This document shows positions 40,792 to 49,375 of a stretch of 64,000 nucleotides of DNA, piece by piece (within the stretch, counting starts at the first letter, position 1; every line of letters starts with the position of its first letter). Location: positions 23,832-87,831 of the forward strand of contig NZ_QDKQ01000060.1 in assembly GCF_003116815.1 (NCBI RefSeq), written 5' to 3'. The notes beneath the pieces were generated by a model. That model had not been told where the DNA came from. It was given only the letters and a program-made list of their open reading frames with translations, and made no database searches. A program made the translations under genes and the position numbers. This DNA comes from Caulobacter endophyticus. Lineage in GTDB: Bacteria > Pseudomonadota > Alphaproteobacteria > Caulobacterales > Caulobacteraceae.

Positions 40792-40881
40792 CGCCGTTTG
40801 CCCCGCCGCGATCACATCGGTAGGCGAGGCAGCCTGGGGCGATGGATGTCGTCCGCAACAGGAATATCCGGAGCAGTCGCC

Positions 40882-42120
40882 TTGCGATCAGACGTCAGGC
40901 CCGGCGCCGCCCTCTCGGGGGTCAAGGTGCTCGATCTTTCCCGCGTGCTGGCTGGTCCGTGGGCGACCCAGGCCCTGGCCGACATGGGCGCCGAGGTGGT
41001 CAAGGTCGAGCGGCCCGGCGTCGGCGACGACACCCGGGCCTGGGGGCCCCCGTTCTTCGAGACGAGGGACGGGGAGCGCGGCGATGCGGCCTATTTCACC
41101 TGCGCCAACCGCAACAAGCGCTCGGTGACCATCGACATGGCCGACCCACGCGGGGCCGAGCTGATACGCCAGATGGCGGCGGAGGCCGACGTGGTCGTCG
41201 AGAACTTCAAGGTCGGCGGGCTGGCCAAGTACGGGCTCGACTACGAGAGCCTGGCGGCGATCAATCGGCGGATGGTCTACTGCTCGATCACGGGGTTTGG
41301 GCAGACCGGCCCCTACGCCGCGCGGGCCGGCTACGACTACATGATCCAGGGCATGGGCGGGCTGATGTCGATCACCGGCCAGCCGGACGGCGCGCCGGGC
41401 GCCGAGCCGATGAAGGTTGGGGTGGCGGTCGTCGACCTGTTCACCGGCCTCTATGCGGCCAACGCCATCCTGTGCGGCCTGCTGCACGCCCGTGCGACGG
41501 GCGAGGGCCAGCACATGGACATCGCCCTGTTCGACGTGCAGGCGGCCGTGCTCGCCAACCAGGCCAGCAACTATTTCGCGACCGGCAAAGCGCCCGGGCG
41601 CCTGGGCAACGCCCACCCCAACCTTGCACCCTACCAGGTGTTCGCCACGGCCGACGGGGCGATGGTGCTGGCGATCGGCAATGACGGCCAGTTCCGCGCC
41701 TTCGCCCATGCGGCCGATGCTCCGGAGCTGGCCGAGGACCCGCGCTTTGCGACCAACGCGCTGCGGGTGGCGGCGCGGGGCGAGCTGGCGCAGGTCATGG
41801 CCCCGATCCTGGCGCGCCGGGAGACCAGGGCCTGGATCGCCCTTCTGGAAGCCGTCGGCGTGCCGTGCGGGCCGATCAACATGATCGACCAGGTGTTCGA
41901 GGAGCCGCAGGCGGTGCATCGCGGCCTGGTGGTCGAGCAGGTACGCGGGGATCTCGCCGCCCCGATCCGCACGGTGGCCTCGCCGATCCGCGCCTCCAGG
42001 ACCCCGGTGATCGTGGAGCGCCCGCCTCCGGCGCTGGGGGCGGATACGGCGGCGGTGCTGGCGGCGATGGGCAAGAGCGAAGCCGAGATCGCCGCGCTTG
42101 CGGAGGATGGCGTGATTTAG
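40882..42120 (+). CDS. CaiB/BaiF family CoA transferase
   Basis: About 412 residues of type III CoA transferase. The N-terminal VLDLSRVLAGPWATQALADMGAE and YCSITGFGQTGPYAARAGYDY are signatures; the Asp in AGYDYMIQGMGG is the expected acyl carrier (near residue 155). It moves CoA between carboxylic acids, activating a pathway acid. The TTG at 40882 has GGAG eight bases upstream; an in-frame ATG at 40843 is the alternative. The stop overlaps the stop of the convergent CAP protein gene by four bases. Confidence 0.87.
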   Translation: MRSDVRPGAALSGVKVLDLSRVLAGPWATQALADMGAEVVKVERPGVGDDTRAWGPPFFETRDGERGDAAYFTCANRNKRSVTIDMADPRGAELIRQMAAEADVVVENFKVGGLAKYGLDYESLAAINRRMVYCSITGFGQTGPYAARAGYDYMIQGMGGLMSITGQPDGAPGAEPMKVGVAVVDLFTGLYAANAILCGLLHARATGEGQHMDIALFDVQAAVLANQASNYFATGKAPGRLGNAHPNLAPYQVFATADGAMVLAIGNDGQFRAFAHAADAPELAEDPRFATNALRVAARGELAQVMAPILARRETRAWIALLEAVGVPCGPINMIDQVFEEPQAVHRGLVVEQVRGDLAAPIRTVASPIRASRTPVIVERPPPALGADTAAVLAAMGKSEAEIAALAEDGVI

Positions 42121-42710
42121 CGCGCCGCCCGCGCCACGCCTTCGGGCATGCCGCCGGCGAAGTCGATGACGCACATGGAGCCGTACGAGCGGTGGCCGCC
42201 GCAGGCGACGCCGGCGGCATTGTAGCCGGTCGACAGGATGTTGCGGCGGTGGCCGCGGCCGGGCACGCGGCTGTCGACCACGAGCTGGCGGACCACATCA
42301 CGCGGATCCTCGTAGCCGTAGGAAATGTTCTCGGCCGACATGCCGGCATGGACGCCATACTTGCGCAGCCGCTGGCCAAGGCTCCCGGTCGCGCCGTGGC
42401 CGACCGAGCCGCGCGAGCCTTGCGCGCTGGCGTGGTCGCGGGCGGCGTCGTCGATGCGGCCGTCGGCGCCGAGCGGCGGCAGGGGGCGCTGGCGCTGCAG
42501 TTCGGCGACCGCCTCGTGCAGGGCTGCGGTGTCTTCACCGTAGAGCGGGTCTGACCGGCGCAGCTCCTCGGCATAGGCCTGGGGATTGGTGCGCACGTAG
42601 TTGATCTCGTCGAGGACCGCTTCCTCCAGGGTCTGGGCGGCGGCGACTTGAGGAAGGGCGAGCAGCAGCAATCCGGCGAACGCCAGGCCTGCGCGACGGT
42701 AAGAACGCAT
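42117..42710 (-). CDS. Secreted CAP-domain (SCP-like) protein
   Basis: 197 residues with a Sec signal peptide (about 1-25, ending AAAQ). The CAP domain shows EINYVRTNPQAYAEEL, then HASAQGSRGSVGHGATG and AENISYGYEDPRDVVRQLVVDS, RGHRRNILS. Bacterial CAP proteins are periplasmic or extracellular, of largely unknown function. It does not obviously belong to the catabolic pathway. Confidence 0.87.
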   Translation of the reverse strand: MRSYRRAGLAFAGLLLLALPQVAAAQTLEEAVLDEINYVRTNPQAYAEELRRSDPLYGEDTAALHEAVAELQRQRPLPPLGADGRIDDAARDHASAQGSRGSVGHGATGSLGQRLRKYGVHAGMSAENISYGYEDPRDVVRQLVVDSRVPGRGHRRNILSTGYNAAGVACGGHRSYGSMCVIDFAGGMPEGVARAAR

Positions 42711-42804
42711 ACGAACCTACAAGAACGGAAAGCCCCTCGGTGCGTGCCTTAGCACGCTTTCTCGGATTCGCATGGCGCCCGAACGCCGCACCCCCGGGAC
42801 CTGC

Positions 42805-42821
42805 TATCCGCGAGGCGAGGA
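42805..42821. promoter_or_regulatory. Possible IclR operator, site F
   Basis: TATCCG-CGAGG-CGAGGA. One half is perfect, the other matches three of six bases. It lies 72 bases before the ATG at 42893, a distance like that of the other sites, but the -10 match at 45 nt (GCATCA) is poor. Confidence 0.35.
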
Positions 42822-42892
42822 AACCAGCGAGGATCCGCCAAGGCGCCTTTCCAGGCGGCATCAAGACGGCCTGACAACCGCCGGATTCCGCG

Positions 42893-43549
42893 ATGCTTCT
42901 CGCCCTGATCACGCTGCTGCACGTGCTGGTCTTCGTCTATTGGCTGGGCGGGGACCTGGGAGCCTTCTACACCTCGCGCTACGCCGCCGACCCGGCCCGC
43001 ACGGTCAAGGAGCGGGGGCTTGCGCTGAAGGTGCTGGCGGACATCGACATGGCCCCGCGCACCTGCCTGATCCTGGCCCTGCCCACGGGCCTGACCCTGG
43101 CCAAGCTTAAGGGGTGGTGGGACGTCGCGCCGGAGGGCGTGGCCGCCGTCTGGGCGCTGTGCCTGTTCTGGCTGGTCATGGCGTGGGCCATCCACATCCA
43201 TCACAGCCCGCCCAAGGCCGGTGTGCGCCGCATCGATATCGCCATCCGCTGGGGCGTCCTGGTCGCCCTGGCAGGGTTCGGCGCAGCCAGCCTCCTGGGT
43301 CTTGCGACCGCTCCGCTGTTCCTGGCCCTGAAGATGCTGATCCTGGCCGTGGCCATCGGCTGCGGCCTGTTCATCCGCAAGCTGCTGGCGCCGCTGGGGC
43401 CGCCCGTCGTGGCCATGATGACCACGGGCCCCACGCCGGAGGGCGACGCGATCATCGCCGACGTGCTGTCCAGGAGCCGCCCCGTCGTCGTCAGCCTCTG
43501 GATCCTGCTGATCCTCGCCGGCCTGCTCGGCCTGTGGACCCCGACCTGA
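42893..43549 (+). CDS. Integral membrane protein, unknown function
   Basis: 218 residues with about five or six membrane helices. The N-terminal LLHVLVFVYWLGGDLGAFY is reminiscent of CopD-like or other haem/copper-associated membrane proteins, which carry such a His and a Gly-Gly-Asp turn, but the match is too loose to name. WAIHIHHSPP follows a central helix. The isochorismatase-family gene begins 12 bases later, so the two probably form an operon. Confidence 0.75.
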   Translation: MLLALITLLHVLVFVYWLGGDLGAFYTSRYAADPARTVKERGLALKVLADIDMAPRTCLILALPTGLTLAKLKGWWDVAPEGVAAVWALCLFWLVMAWAIHIHHSPPKAGVRRIDIAIRWGVLVALAGFGAASLLGLATAPLFLALKMLILAVAIGCGLFIRKLLAPLGPPVVAMMTTGPTPEGDAIIADVLSRSRPVVVSLWILLILAGLLGLWTPT

Positions 43550-43561
43550 AGGAGCCCCGCC

Positions 43562-44254
43562 ATGACCCTGCGTTTCGAACCGACCATGGTGCGCGAAGAC
43601 AAGACCGCGCGAGAGCTCTATGAGGCCGTGAAGGCCAATCCGGCACGGGCCCGCTTCGGCTTCGGGAGCAAGGCGGCGGTGGTCAATATCGACTTCCAGC
43701 AGGCCTATACGCGGCCCGACCTGTTCCCCAAGAGCGCCTACGTCACTGATCCCGACCAGATCGCCCATGTGAACCGCATCTCGGCCCTGGCTCGGGCGCG
43801 CGGCATGCCGGTGATCTGGACGCGGGTGATGTACAAGCCCGACGGCGGCGACGCCGGCGTCTGGGGCACGCGCACCGACACGCCCGACAGCCTGCAGAAC
43901 ATCAAGCAGGACAGCGAACGCCACACCTTCGATCCGCGCGTCGAGATCGATCAGGCCGTGGACCTGGTTTTCGACAAGCGCATGCCCAGCGCCTTCTTCG
44001 AGAGCCCGCTGCAGAGCTATCTGGTCTGGCACAAGGTCGACACCGTGATCCTCACCGGGGGCTCGACCAGCGGCTGCGTGCGCGCCAGCGCGGTCGAAAG
44101 CCTGTCCCGCGGCTACCGCACCATCGTTCCCGAGCAGTGCGTGGCCGACAAGCACGAGAGCTACCACTTCGCCAACCTGACGGATTTGCAGTTGAAGTAC
44201 GCGGACGTGGTGGACGTTGAGGAAGTCGCTGAATGGTTGAAAGCCAAGGCTTGA
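43562..44254 (+). CDS. Isochorismatase-family amidohydrolase (N-carbamoylsarcosine amidase / maleamate amidase-like)
   Basis: 230 residues. The catalytic triad of the cysteine hydrolase family is present: Asp in VVNIDFQQAYT (near 42), Lys in VFDKRMPSAF (near 140), Cys in GGSTSGCVRAS (near 173). Relatives include N-carbamoylsarcosine amidase, maleamate amidase and nicotinamidase, all of which hydrolyse a C-N bond and release ammonia. With the maleate-isomerase-like and NicC-like genes of the island it suggests a nitrogen-containing substrate. It follows the membrane protein gene by 12 bases. Confidence 0.87.
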   Translation: MTLRFEPTMVREDKTARELYEAVKANPARARFGFGSKAAVVNIDFQQAYTRPDLFPKSAYVTDPDQIAHVNRISALARARGMPVIWTRVMYKPDGGDAGVWGTRTDTPDSLQNIKQDSERHTFDPRVEIDQAVDLVFDKRMPSAFFESPLQSYLVWHKVDTVILTGGSTSGCVRASAVESLSRGYRTIVPEQCVADKHESYHFANLTDLQLKYADVVDVEEVAEWLKAKA

Positions 44255-44305
44255 CCCTATCGCCGGTGGCCTTAAGCCTCACCGGCTTAGTGTTTGGGGG
44301 AAGGC

Positions 44306-45928
44306 ATGCTGCGAGTTCTGGCGGCGGGTGTGTTGATCGGCGGTTTGATGGGCTCGCCGGCCCTGGCGGGATGGACCGCCGTCGAAGGCGCTCGCGCCGA
44401 GGCGGGTGATCCGCTGGTCTGGTGGCGCCTGGGCGAGCGTTCCGAAACGGCCAGCTACTGGTCGGCGCCCACGTCCGCGCCGGACGGCGAGCGCCAGGTC
44501 GAGGTCGTAACCCTTGGCAGCTGGACCAGGGGGGGAACGCCCAGGCTTCGCGTCTTGCGCGTCCGTCTCGATTGTGAGACCGGGGTCGGCCGCGAACAAT
44601 GGGCTGGCTCCTACAAGCTGGGAGAGGCGTTCGGCGGGGCTTCCGAGCCATGGTCCACGCCACGCTTCTACGCTCAGCGCGGACCGGGCGACCTGAGGGC
44701 CTTCGCCTGCGGGCATGGCGCGGCCGGCGCCTTGCCTGACCTTGAGGCCGTGGCGGCCGACGCTGCTCGGCGACTGGGCTATGCGCCGCCGCCGGATCCG
44801 AATGCGCCGCCTCCGCCCCTGATGATCCCGCGGGCGCCGGCCTGGGAAAATGCGCCTTCGCCCAAGAACGAGTTGGGACCCCAGCAGCTGGTCTGGGAAA
44901 GCGGCCGCTTGAGCGTCTTCCTGATGACCGGAGGTCTCGTGCGCGATGGCGGCGCCGTCGCCGGCCGTTCGATGTGGCTGTCGGGCGCAGGTCAGGACGA
45001 GGGACAGCAGGGCTATCTGGTCCGTGCATTCCGAGCCGACTGCGCCGCGCGCAAGATCGGCTTTGCGGCGACCAGCTTCTGGCCGCGAACGACCACTGCC
45101 ATGGGCGCGGGGGTGGAGTCCGGACCGGTCGCTCCTGAAACTCCGGCCCAGGCGGCGCTGCTCTCGACGGCCTGCGGCGAGGTCCAGCCCAAGCGCACCC
45201 TGGCCTCGACCTCGGAACTCCTGGCCTACGCCGCCGCGCCGAATGAGGATCTGACCTTCGTGGCGCGCCGGCAGAAGACGATCGAGGCGACGCAGATGCT
45301 TTGGTCGCGCACGCCCTCGGAAAAGACGCTGGCGAAGGCGCTGCCGCCGGGAACGGTGCAGGCAGGGCGCAATGAGTACACCTTCGTCTACTGCATCGTG
45401 GGCAAAGGTTATCGCCTGCAGGACTGCAAGGCGGCTGAATGGGCCGACAAGGCCCTGGCCGCGGCGCACCTTGCGTTGATGGACGAGTACCGGCCGGCCA
45501 AGTCCGTGAGCGGCGACGACACCTTGGGCCGCCGGGTGGTCTCGCGCATCGCCTGGACGCCACAAGGCGGCCAGATCGACCCGGTGCTGGTGCCCCTCAG
45601 CCAAATGCGGTGGGCCATGACGCCGGCCATCAAGGATCTGGAGCGGGCCTATGGCTCTTTGGAGCCGGCCGAAGCGACGATGTACTGCAAGGTGGCGGCG
45701 ACTCGTCTGCTCGAACAGTGTCGGGCAATTGCGAGGGTGAACGGCAGGCCCGAGGAGATTACCGATCCTGCGTCCGTGAAACCGGACGCCGCGCCCAACC
45801 TGAAGCTGGCCGGGGCTCTGCTGCAGCGTTCGCTCTACTTCGTTCCGGCCTTACTGACCTCGATCGGCGAGCCCACGGCTGGACGGGCGGTCATGATCCC
45901 CGTGTCCTGGCCACCGGTCGGGCGATAG
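44306..45928 (+). CDS. Secreted protein with TonB C-terminal-like modules, function unknown
   Basis: 540 residues with a signal peptide (about 1-22, ending ALAG). The C-terminal half carries two repeats that look like TonB C-terminal folds: FVYCIVGKGYRLQDCKAAEW ... GRRVVSRIAWTP (near 355-430) and TMYCKVAATRLLEQCRAIAR ... GRAVMIPVSWPP (near 455-538). Each has a Cys pair in the pattern C-x-V...C and ends in a hydrophobic strand before Trp-Pro. The N-terminal half has repeated Trp-rich beta segments and is not recognised. The ATG at 44306 follows GGGGG. It is a single gene ended by a bidirectional terminator. Confidence 0.7.
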   Translation: MLRVLAAGVLIGGLMGSPALAGWTAVEGARAEAGDPLVWWRLGERSETASYWSAPTSAPDGERQVEVVTLGSWTRGGTPRLRVLRVRLDCETGVGREQWAGSYKLGEAFGGASEPWSTPRFYAQRGPGDLRAFACGHGAAGALPDLEAVAADAARRLGYAPPPDPNAPPPPLMIPRAPAWENAPSPKNELGPQQLVWESGRLSVFLMTGGLVRDGGAVAGRSMWLSGAGQDEGQQGYLVRAFRADCAARKIGFAATSFWPRTTTAMGAGVESGPVAPETPAQAALLSTACGEVQPKRTLASTSELLAYAAAPNEDLTFVARRQKTIEATQMLWSRTPSEKTLAKALPPGTVQAGRNEYTFVYCIVGKGYRLQDCKAAEWADKALAAAHLALMDEYRPAKSVSGDDTLGRRVVSRIAWTPQGGQIDPVLVPLSQMRWAMTPAIKDLERAYGSLEPAEATMYCKVAATRLLEQCRAIARVNGRPEEITDPASVKPDAAPNLKLAGALLQRSLYFVPALLTSIGEPTAGRAVMIPVSWPPVGR

Positions 45929-45938
45929 GCAAGAAAAA

Positions 45939-45963
45939 GCCGCCGGCTCAGAGAGCTGGCGGC
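45939..45963. terminator. Bidirectional terminator
   Basis: GCCGCCGGCTC-AGA-GAGCTGGCGGC has an 11-bp stem with one G-U pair. It is flanked by AAAAA on the left, a T run for the minus-strand gene, and by CTTTG on the right. Confidence 0.85.
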
Positions 45964-46006
45964 CTTTGTGTGTGGAATTCCGGGAAGGAAATCCGCCCGG
46001 AGAGAT

Positions 46007-46618
46007 CTAGTCGACGACCTGGTAGCGGCCCGAGGCGTCGGGGCAGACGCGGACGAAGCGCTTCTGGGTGCGGCCGTCGGGCAGGTAGATCGGGCTTTCG
46101 GCCAGGGTGCAGCCGTTGGCGTCGGCGCGGCCTTCGGTCACGCGGTAGGAGCGTTCCGACTCATAGGTGTAGCCGTTTCCGCCGCGACGATCGTAATAGG
46201 CGTCGTCATAGCCGCCGTTGTCGTAGCCGCGGTCATAGTCGTTGTAGGCGCGCGGCGGAGGGGGAGGCGGCGGGGGAACCGCGCCCGGGGCGCAGGCGGC
46301 CGAGCTGCGGCCGATGTTGCCGCCGACGACCGCGCCGAGCAGGCCGCCCAGCACTGCGCCTTCGGTCTTGGCGCCGCGACCCGCGACGCTGCCGCCGATG
46401 GCCGCGCCGATGCCGGCGCCGGCCAGGCCGCCGCCCGTGGTGCGGTTGGTCGTGCTGCGACGGCAGGGATCGTAGTAATAGCCGTTACGGTCGTAGGCCC
46501 CGCCCTGATAGGCGCCAGAGCCGTAGCCATAGCCCTGGGCGGAGGCGACGGTCGGAGCCGCGGCGCCGACGAGGGCCGCGCCGGCGACGAGGGCGCTGAT
46601 GGCGGTCCGGATCATCAT
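46007..46618 (-). CDS. Glycine-zipper outer membrane-type protein
   Basis: 203 residues. A signal peptide (about 1-27) is followed by a Tyr/Gly-rich segment, then a glycine zipper (GGGLAGAGIGAAIGG and LGGLLGAVVGGNIG near residues 65-105), a run of eight Pro, a Tyr/Asp-rich stretch, and a C-terminal domain ending RFVRVCPDASGRYQVVD. Glycine-zipper 2TM proteins of the 17-kDa antigen type are cell-envelope proteins. The function is unknown. Ambiguous start: two adjacent ATG codons at 46618 and 46615. Confidence 0.82.
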   Translation of the reverse strand: MMIRTAISALVAGAALVGAAAPTVASAQGYGYGSGAYQGGAYDRNGYYYDPCRRSTTNRTTGGGLAGAGIGAAIGGSVAGRGAKTEGAVLGGLLGAVVGGNIGRSSAACAPGAVPPPPPPPPRAYNDYDRGYDNGGYDDAYYDRRGGNGYTYESERSYRVTEGRADANGCTLAESPIYLPDGRTQKRFVRVCPDASGRYQVVD

Positions 46619-46891
46619 CTGGAAAACTCTCCCTGAAAGCGGGCGTGACGATCGGGGGACCGTCCGTTGTCCGCACCATGCCAAGCCGTACCTGAACGGC
46701 CGTTGACCGGACCGTTCATCTTCGTTCACGCACCAGATCATCCACGCATGAGGGCGTTGAATGGGGTATGACGCGCTCGAACTGGCTTCTTCGGCGTCGA
46801 ACTGGGCGCTGACGAGGCGAAAATGGGGCCACGCTCGCGGCGAGGCTTGAACGGATCGGAACCAGTGCAGGTTCCCGAAGGCGACTTTTGA

Positions 46892-48121
46892 ATGCGTGAA
46901 CTGAAAATCGACGCCGTCGGCGGCCAGGGTGACGGCGTCGCCGCCGGCCCGGCCTTCGTGCCCCTGACCCTGCCGGGCGAGCGGATCACCGCCCGCATGG
47001 AGGGCCAGCGCGGAGAGCTGGTCGATGTCCTGGAGGCCAGCCCCGATCGGGTCGCGCCGCCGTGCAGGCACTTCGGCCATTGCGGCGGCTGCGCCCTGCA
47101 GCATTGGGACATCGCGCCCTATCTCGACTGGAAGCGCGAGCAGGTGCGTTTGCAGCTCAGGCGTGAACGCATCGAGGTGGAGATTCTGCCGACCTTCGCC
47201 TCGCCGCCGGCCTCGCGCCGCCGGGTGGCGCTGCACGCGCGCGGCGGCAAGGGCGGGGTGCGACTGGGCTTCAAGGAACGCCGTTCCTGGAACCTGGTGA
47301 AGATCGAGGAGTGCCCGGTCGCCCATCCGAAGATCGTCGCGGCCCTGCCGGGCCTGGCGCGCCTGGCCCAGCCGTTCCTGGAGCATCCGAAGTCGGCCCC
47401 GACCCTGCACGTCACCCTGACCGGTACGGGCCTGGACATCGACGTCACCGGGGTGGAGCGCAAGAGCGGCGGGCTGTCGGCCGACGCCCGGGTGCAGGCA
47501 GCGATGACCGCCGGCGAGTTCGACTTCGCCCGCGTCACCCTGGCCGGCGAGACGCTGTACATGGCCCGCCAGCCGCTGGTGAAGCTGGGCCCGGCCATCG
47601 TGCCGCTGCCGGCCGGCTCGTTCCTGCAGGCGGTGCCGGCGGCCGAACAGGCCATGGCCGACTTCGCCCTGGCCCACCTTGCCGGCGCCGGCCGGGTCGC
47701 GGACCTCTTCAGCGGCGTGGGCACCTTCAGCTTCCGCCTGGCCCAGAACTCGGCGGTCTACGCCGCCGACTTCTCCGAGCCGGCCATCGCCGCCCTGAAG
47801 GCCGCCGTCGGTTCGGCCCCGGGGCTGAAGGCGATCGTCGCCGAGGCCCGCGACCTGACCCGCCGCCCGGTGCTGTCGACCGAATTGGACAAGATGGACG
47901 CTGTTGTCTTCGATCCGCCGAGGGCCGGGGCGCTGGAGCAGACCGTCGAGATCGCCAAGTCGAAGGTCTCGCGCGTGGTCGGAATATCGTGCAACCCGAC
48001 CACCTTCGCCCGCGACGCCGGCCTGCTGATCGACGCCGGTTTCAAGCTGGAGAAGGTGCTGCCGGTGGACCAGTTCCTCTGGTCGCCGCATATTGAGCTG
48101 GTCGGGGTGTTTTCGCGATGA
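46892..48121 (+). CDS. RlmD/TrmA-type 23S rRNA (uracil-C5) methyltransferase
   Basis: 409 residues. The iron-sulfur cluster ligands are CRHFGHCGGC near residues 58-67, with a fourth Cys in EECPVAHP. The SAM fold has VADLFSGVGTFSFRLA (near 270), FDPPRAG (near 345), and the catalytic Cys in GISCNPTTFARD near 367. It methylates a uridine in rRNA; the family is cytoplasmic. It is clearly an RNA enzyme and unrelated to the small-molecule methyltransferases of the island. Confidence 0.9.
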   Translation: MRELKIDAVGGQGDGVAAGPAFVPLTLPGERITARMEGQRGELVDVLEASPDRVAPPCRHFGHCGGCALQHWDIAPYLDWKREQVRLQLRRERIEVEILPTFASPPASRRRVALHARGGKGGVRLGFKERRSWNLVKIEECPVAHPKIVAALPGLARLAQPFLEHPKSAPTLHVTLTGTGLDIDVTGVERKSGGLSADARVQAAMTAGEFDFARVTLAGETLYMARQPLVKLGPAIVPLPAGSFLQAVPAAEQAMADFALAHLAGAGRVADLFSGVGTFSFRLAQNSAVYAADFSEPAIAALKAAVGSAPGLKAIVAEARDLTRRPVLSTELDKMDAVVFDPPRAGALEQTVEIAKSKVSRVVGISCNPTTFARDAGLLIDAGFKLEKVLPVDQFLWSPHIELVGVFSR

Positions 48122-48128
48122 GGCGAGG

Positions 48129-49256
48129 ATGGGCCACAGCGGTGGTGAACGGCTAGGAACGGACCGGCCAGGAACGGACCGGCCAAGAACGGACCGGGGA
48201 GGCGGTCGTGGGGCGTTCGCGCTCGACGCCGCCGCCCAGCGGGGCAAGGCCGCGGCCAAGGCGGCCTGGTGGACCGCCGCTGGGGGCCTGGCCAAGTTCA
48301 TGACCCGCCCGACCGAGGGCAAGGCCGCGCCGCGCTTTTCCTCCGACGCCCCGCCGGTTTCGCAGGCCCGCCTGCGCCGCGCCTATCTTTCGGCCTTCGA
48401 GAAGGACGCGGGCGACGTCGCCGCCGGCCTCTATCCGCCGATGGAGGACGCGCCCAGCCATCCGGCCGCCTCGATCCTCAAGGCCTGGGACTTCCTGGCC
48501 GACGCCCGGGAAGTCGACGGTCGGCGTCGCCGGGGCGACGGCGTCGAGGTGCGCGACGATCCGAAAAGCCAGGGCTATCCGGCCTATTATCGGCAGAACT
48601 TCCACTATCAGACCGGCGGCTGGTTCACCGCCGACAGCGCCCGTCGCTACGACGCCCAGGTCGAGGCGCTGTTCTCGGGCGCGGCCGGGGCGATGCGCCG
48701 ACGGGCCCTGTCGCTGCTTGCGAAACACTGGCGGGGGAGGGATCAGCGCGCACTGGCCGCCATCGACGTGGCTTGCGGCTCAGGCGCCTTCCTGCGGGAC
48801 TTGGCTGAGACCTTCCCGCGAGCGGCCCTGGCGGGCGTCGACCTGTCGCCGGCCTATCTGATCGAGGCGCGCACGCGGTCGGGGCGGGGCATGGTGCAGG
48901 CCAACGCCGAACGCCTGCCGGTGGCCGACGGCAGCCTGGACGCCGTGACCTGCGTCTACCTGTTCCACGAACTGCCGCCGCGCGTCCGGCCCATCGTCGC
49001 GGCCGAGCTGGTCCGGGTGCTGAAACCCGGCGGCGTGCTGGCGTTCGCCGACTCCGTCCAGCCGTCCGACGAGCCGCATCTGGCGCGAATGCTGGAGGCG
49101 TTTCCGGCCTATTTCCACGAGCCGTTCTACGGCAGCTATGCCGCGGAGGACCTGGAGGCGCTGTTTGCGGCTGTGGGCCTGCGGGTGATCGGGCGCGACA
49201 AGGCGTTCCTGACCAAGGCGCTGCTGCTGGAGAAGGCTCAGCAATGCTCCCCCTGA
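48129..49256 (+). CDS. Class I SAM-dependent methyltransferase 4, uncertain N-terminus
   Basis: Up to 375 residues. The Rossmann fold has AIDVACGSGAFLRDLAETF, LAGVDLSPAYLIEA, LDAVTCVYLFHELPPRV and LVRVLKPGGVLAFADSV. A preceding segment YYRQNFHYQTGGWFTADS resembles the region before the fold in methyltransferase 1. It lacks a small partner gene. The N-terminus is doubtful: the ATG at 48129 is followed by a 15-bp triplicate encoding Gly/Arg-Thr-Asp-Arg-Pro; the ATG at 48300 may be the real start. The last three codons and the stop lie inside a palindromic repeat. Confidence 0.78.
   Translation: MGHSGGERLGTDRPGTDRPRTDRGGGRGAFALDAAAQRGKAAAKAAWWTAAGGLAKFMTRPTEGKAAPRFSSDAPPVSQARLRRAYLSAFEKDAGDVAAGLYPPMEDAPSHPAASILKAWDFLADAREVDGRRRRGDGVEVRDDPKSQGYPAYYRQNFHYQTGGWFTADSARRYDAQVEALFSGAAGAMRRRALSLLAKHWRGRDQRALAAIDVACGSGAFLRDLAETFPRAALAGVDLSPAYLIEARTRSGRGMVQANAERLPVADGSLDAVTCVYLFHELPPRVRPIVAAELVRVLKPGGVLAFADSVQPSDEPHLARMLEAFPAYFHEPFYGSYAAEDLEALFAAVGLRVIGRDKAFLTKALLLEKAQQCSP
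48155..48199 (+). repeat. 15-bp tandem repeat, three units
   Basis: AGGAACGGACCGGCC occurs twice exactly and once as AAGAACGGACCGGGG. It is in frame with methyltransferase 4, encoding five residues per unit, if that gene starts upstream. Confidence 0.85.
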
Positions 49257-49374
49257 AGGGGGAGCTGTCGCGAAGCGACTGAGGGGGAAGGGATCGCGGC
49301 GTTGGAGCGCCCTGAACTCAGCAAAAGCTTCCCCCTCCGGCCCTTCGGGCCACCTTCCCCTTCAGGGGGAGGAT
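49246..49374. repeat. GC-rich palindromic intergenic repeat pair (copy 7)
   Basis: CTCCCCCTGAAGGGGGAG opens and CCTTCCCCTTCAGGGGGAGG closes it, with inner GTCGCGAAGCGAC. It supplies the 3' end of methyltransferase 4 and ends two bases before the VOC gene stop. Confidence 0.8.
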
Positions 49375-49375
49375 C

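Noticed and set aside
40865..40881. TATCCG half-site in front of the CoA transferase gene as an IclR operator
   Set aside because: It is only 11 bases from the preferred start, and neither strand has a -10 at the 45-nt spacing (nearest CCTACC is 49 nt away on the minus strand).
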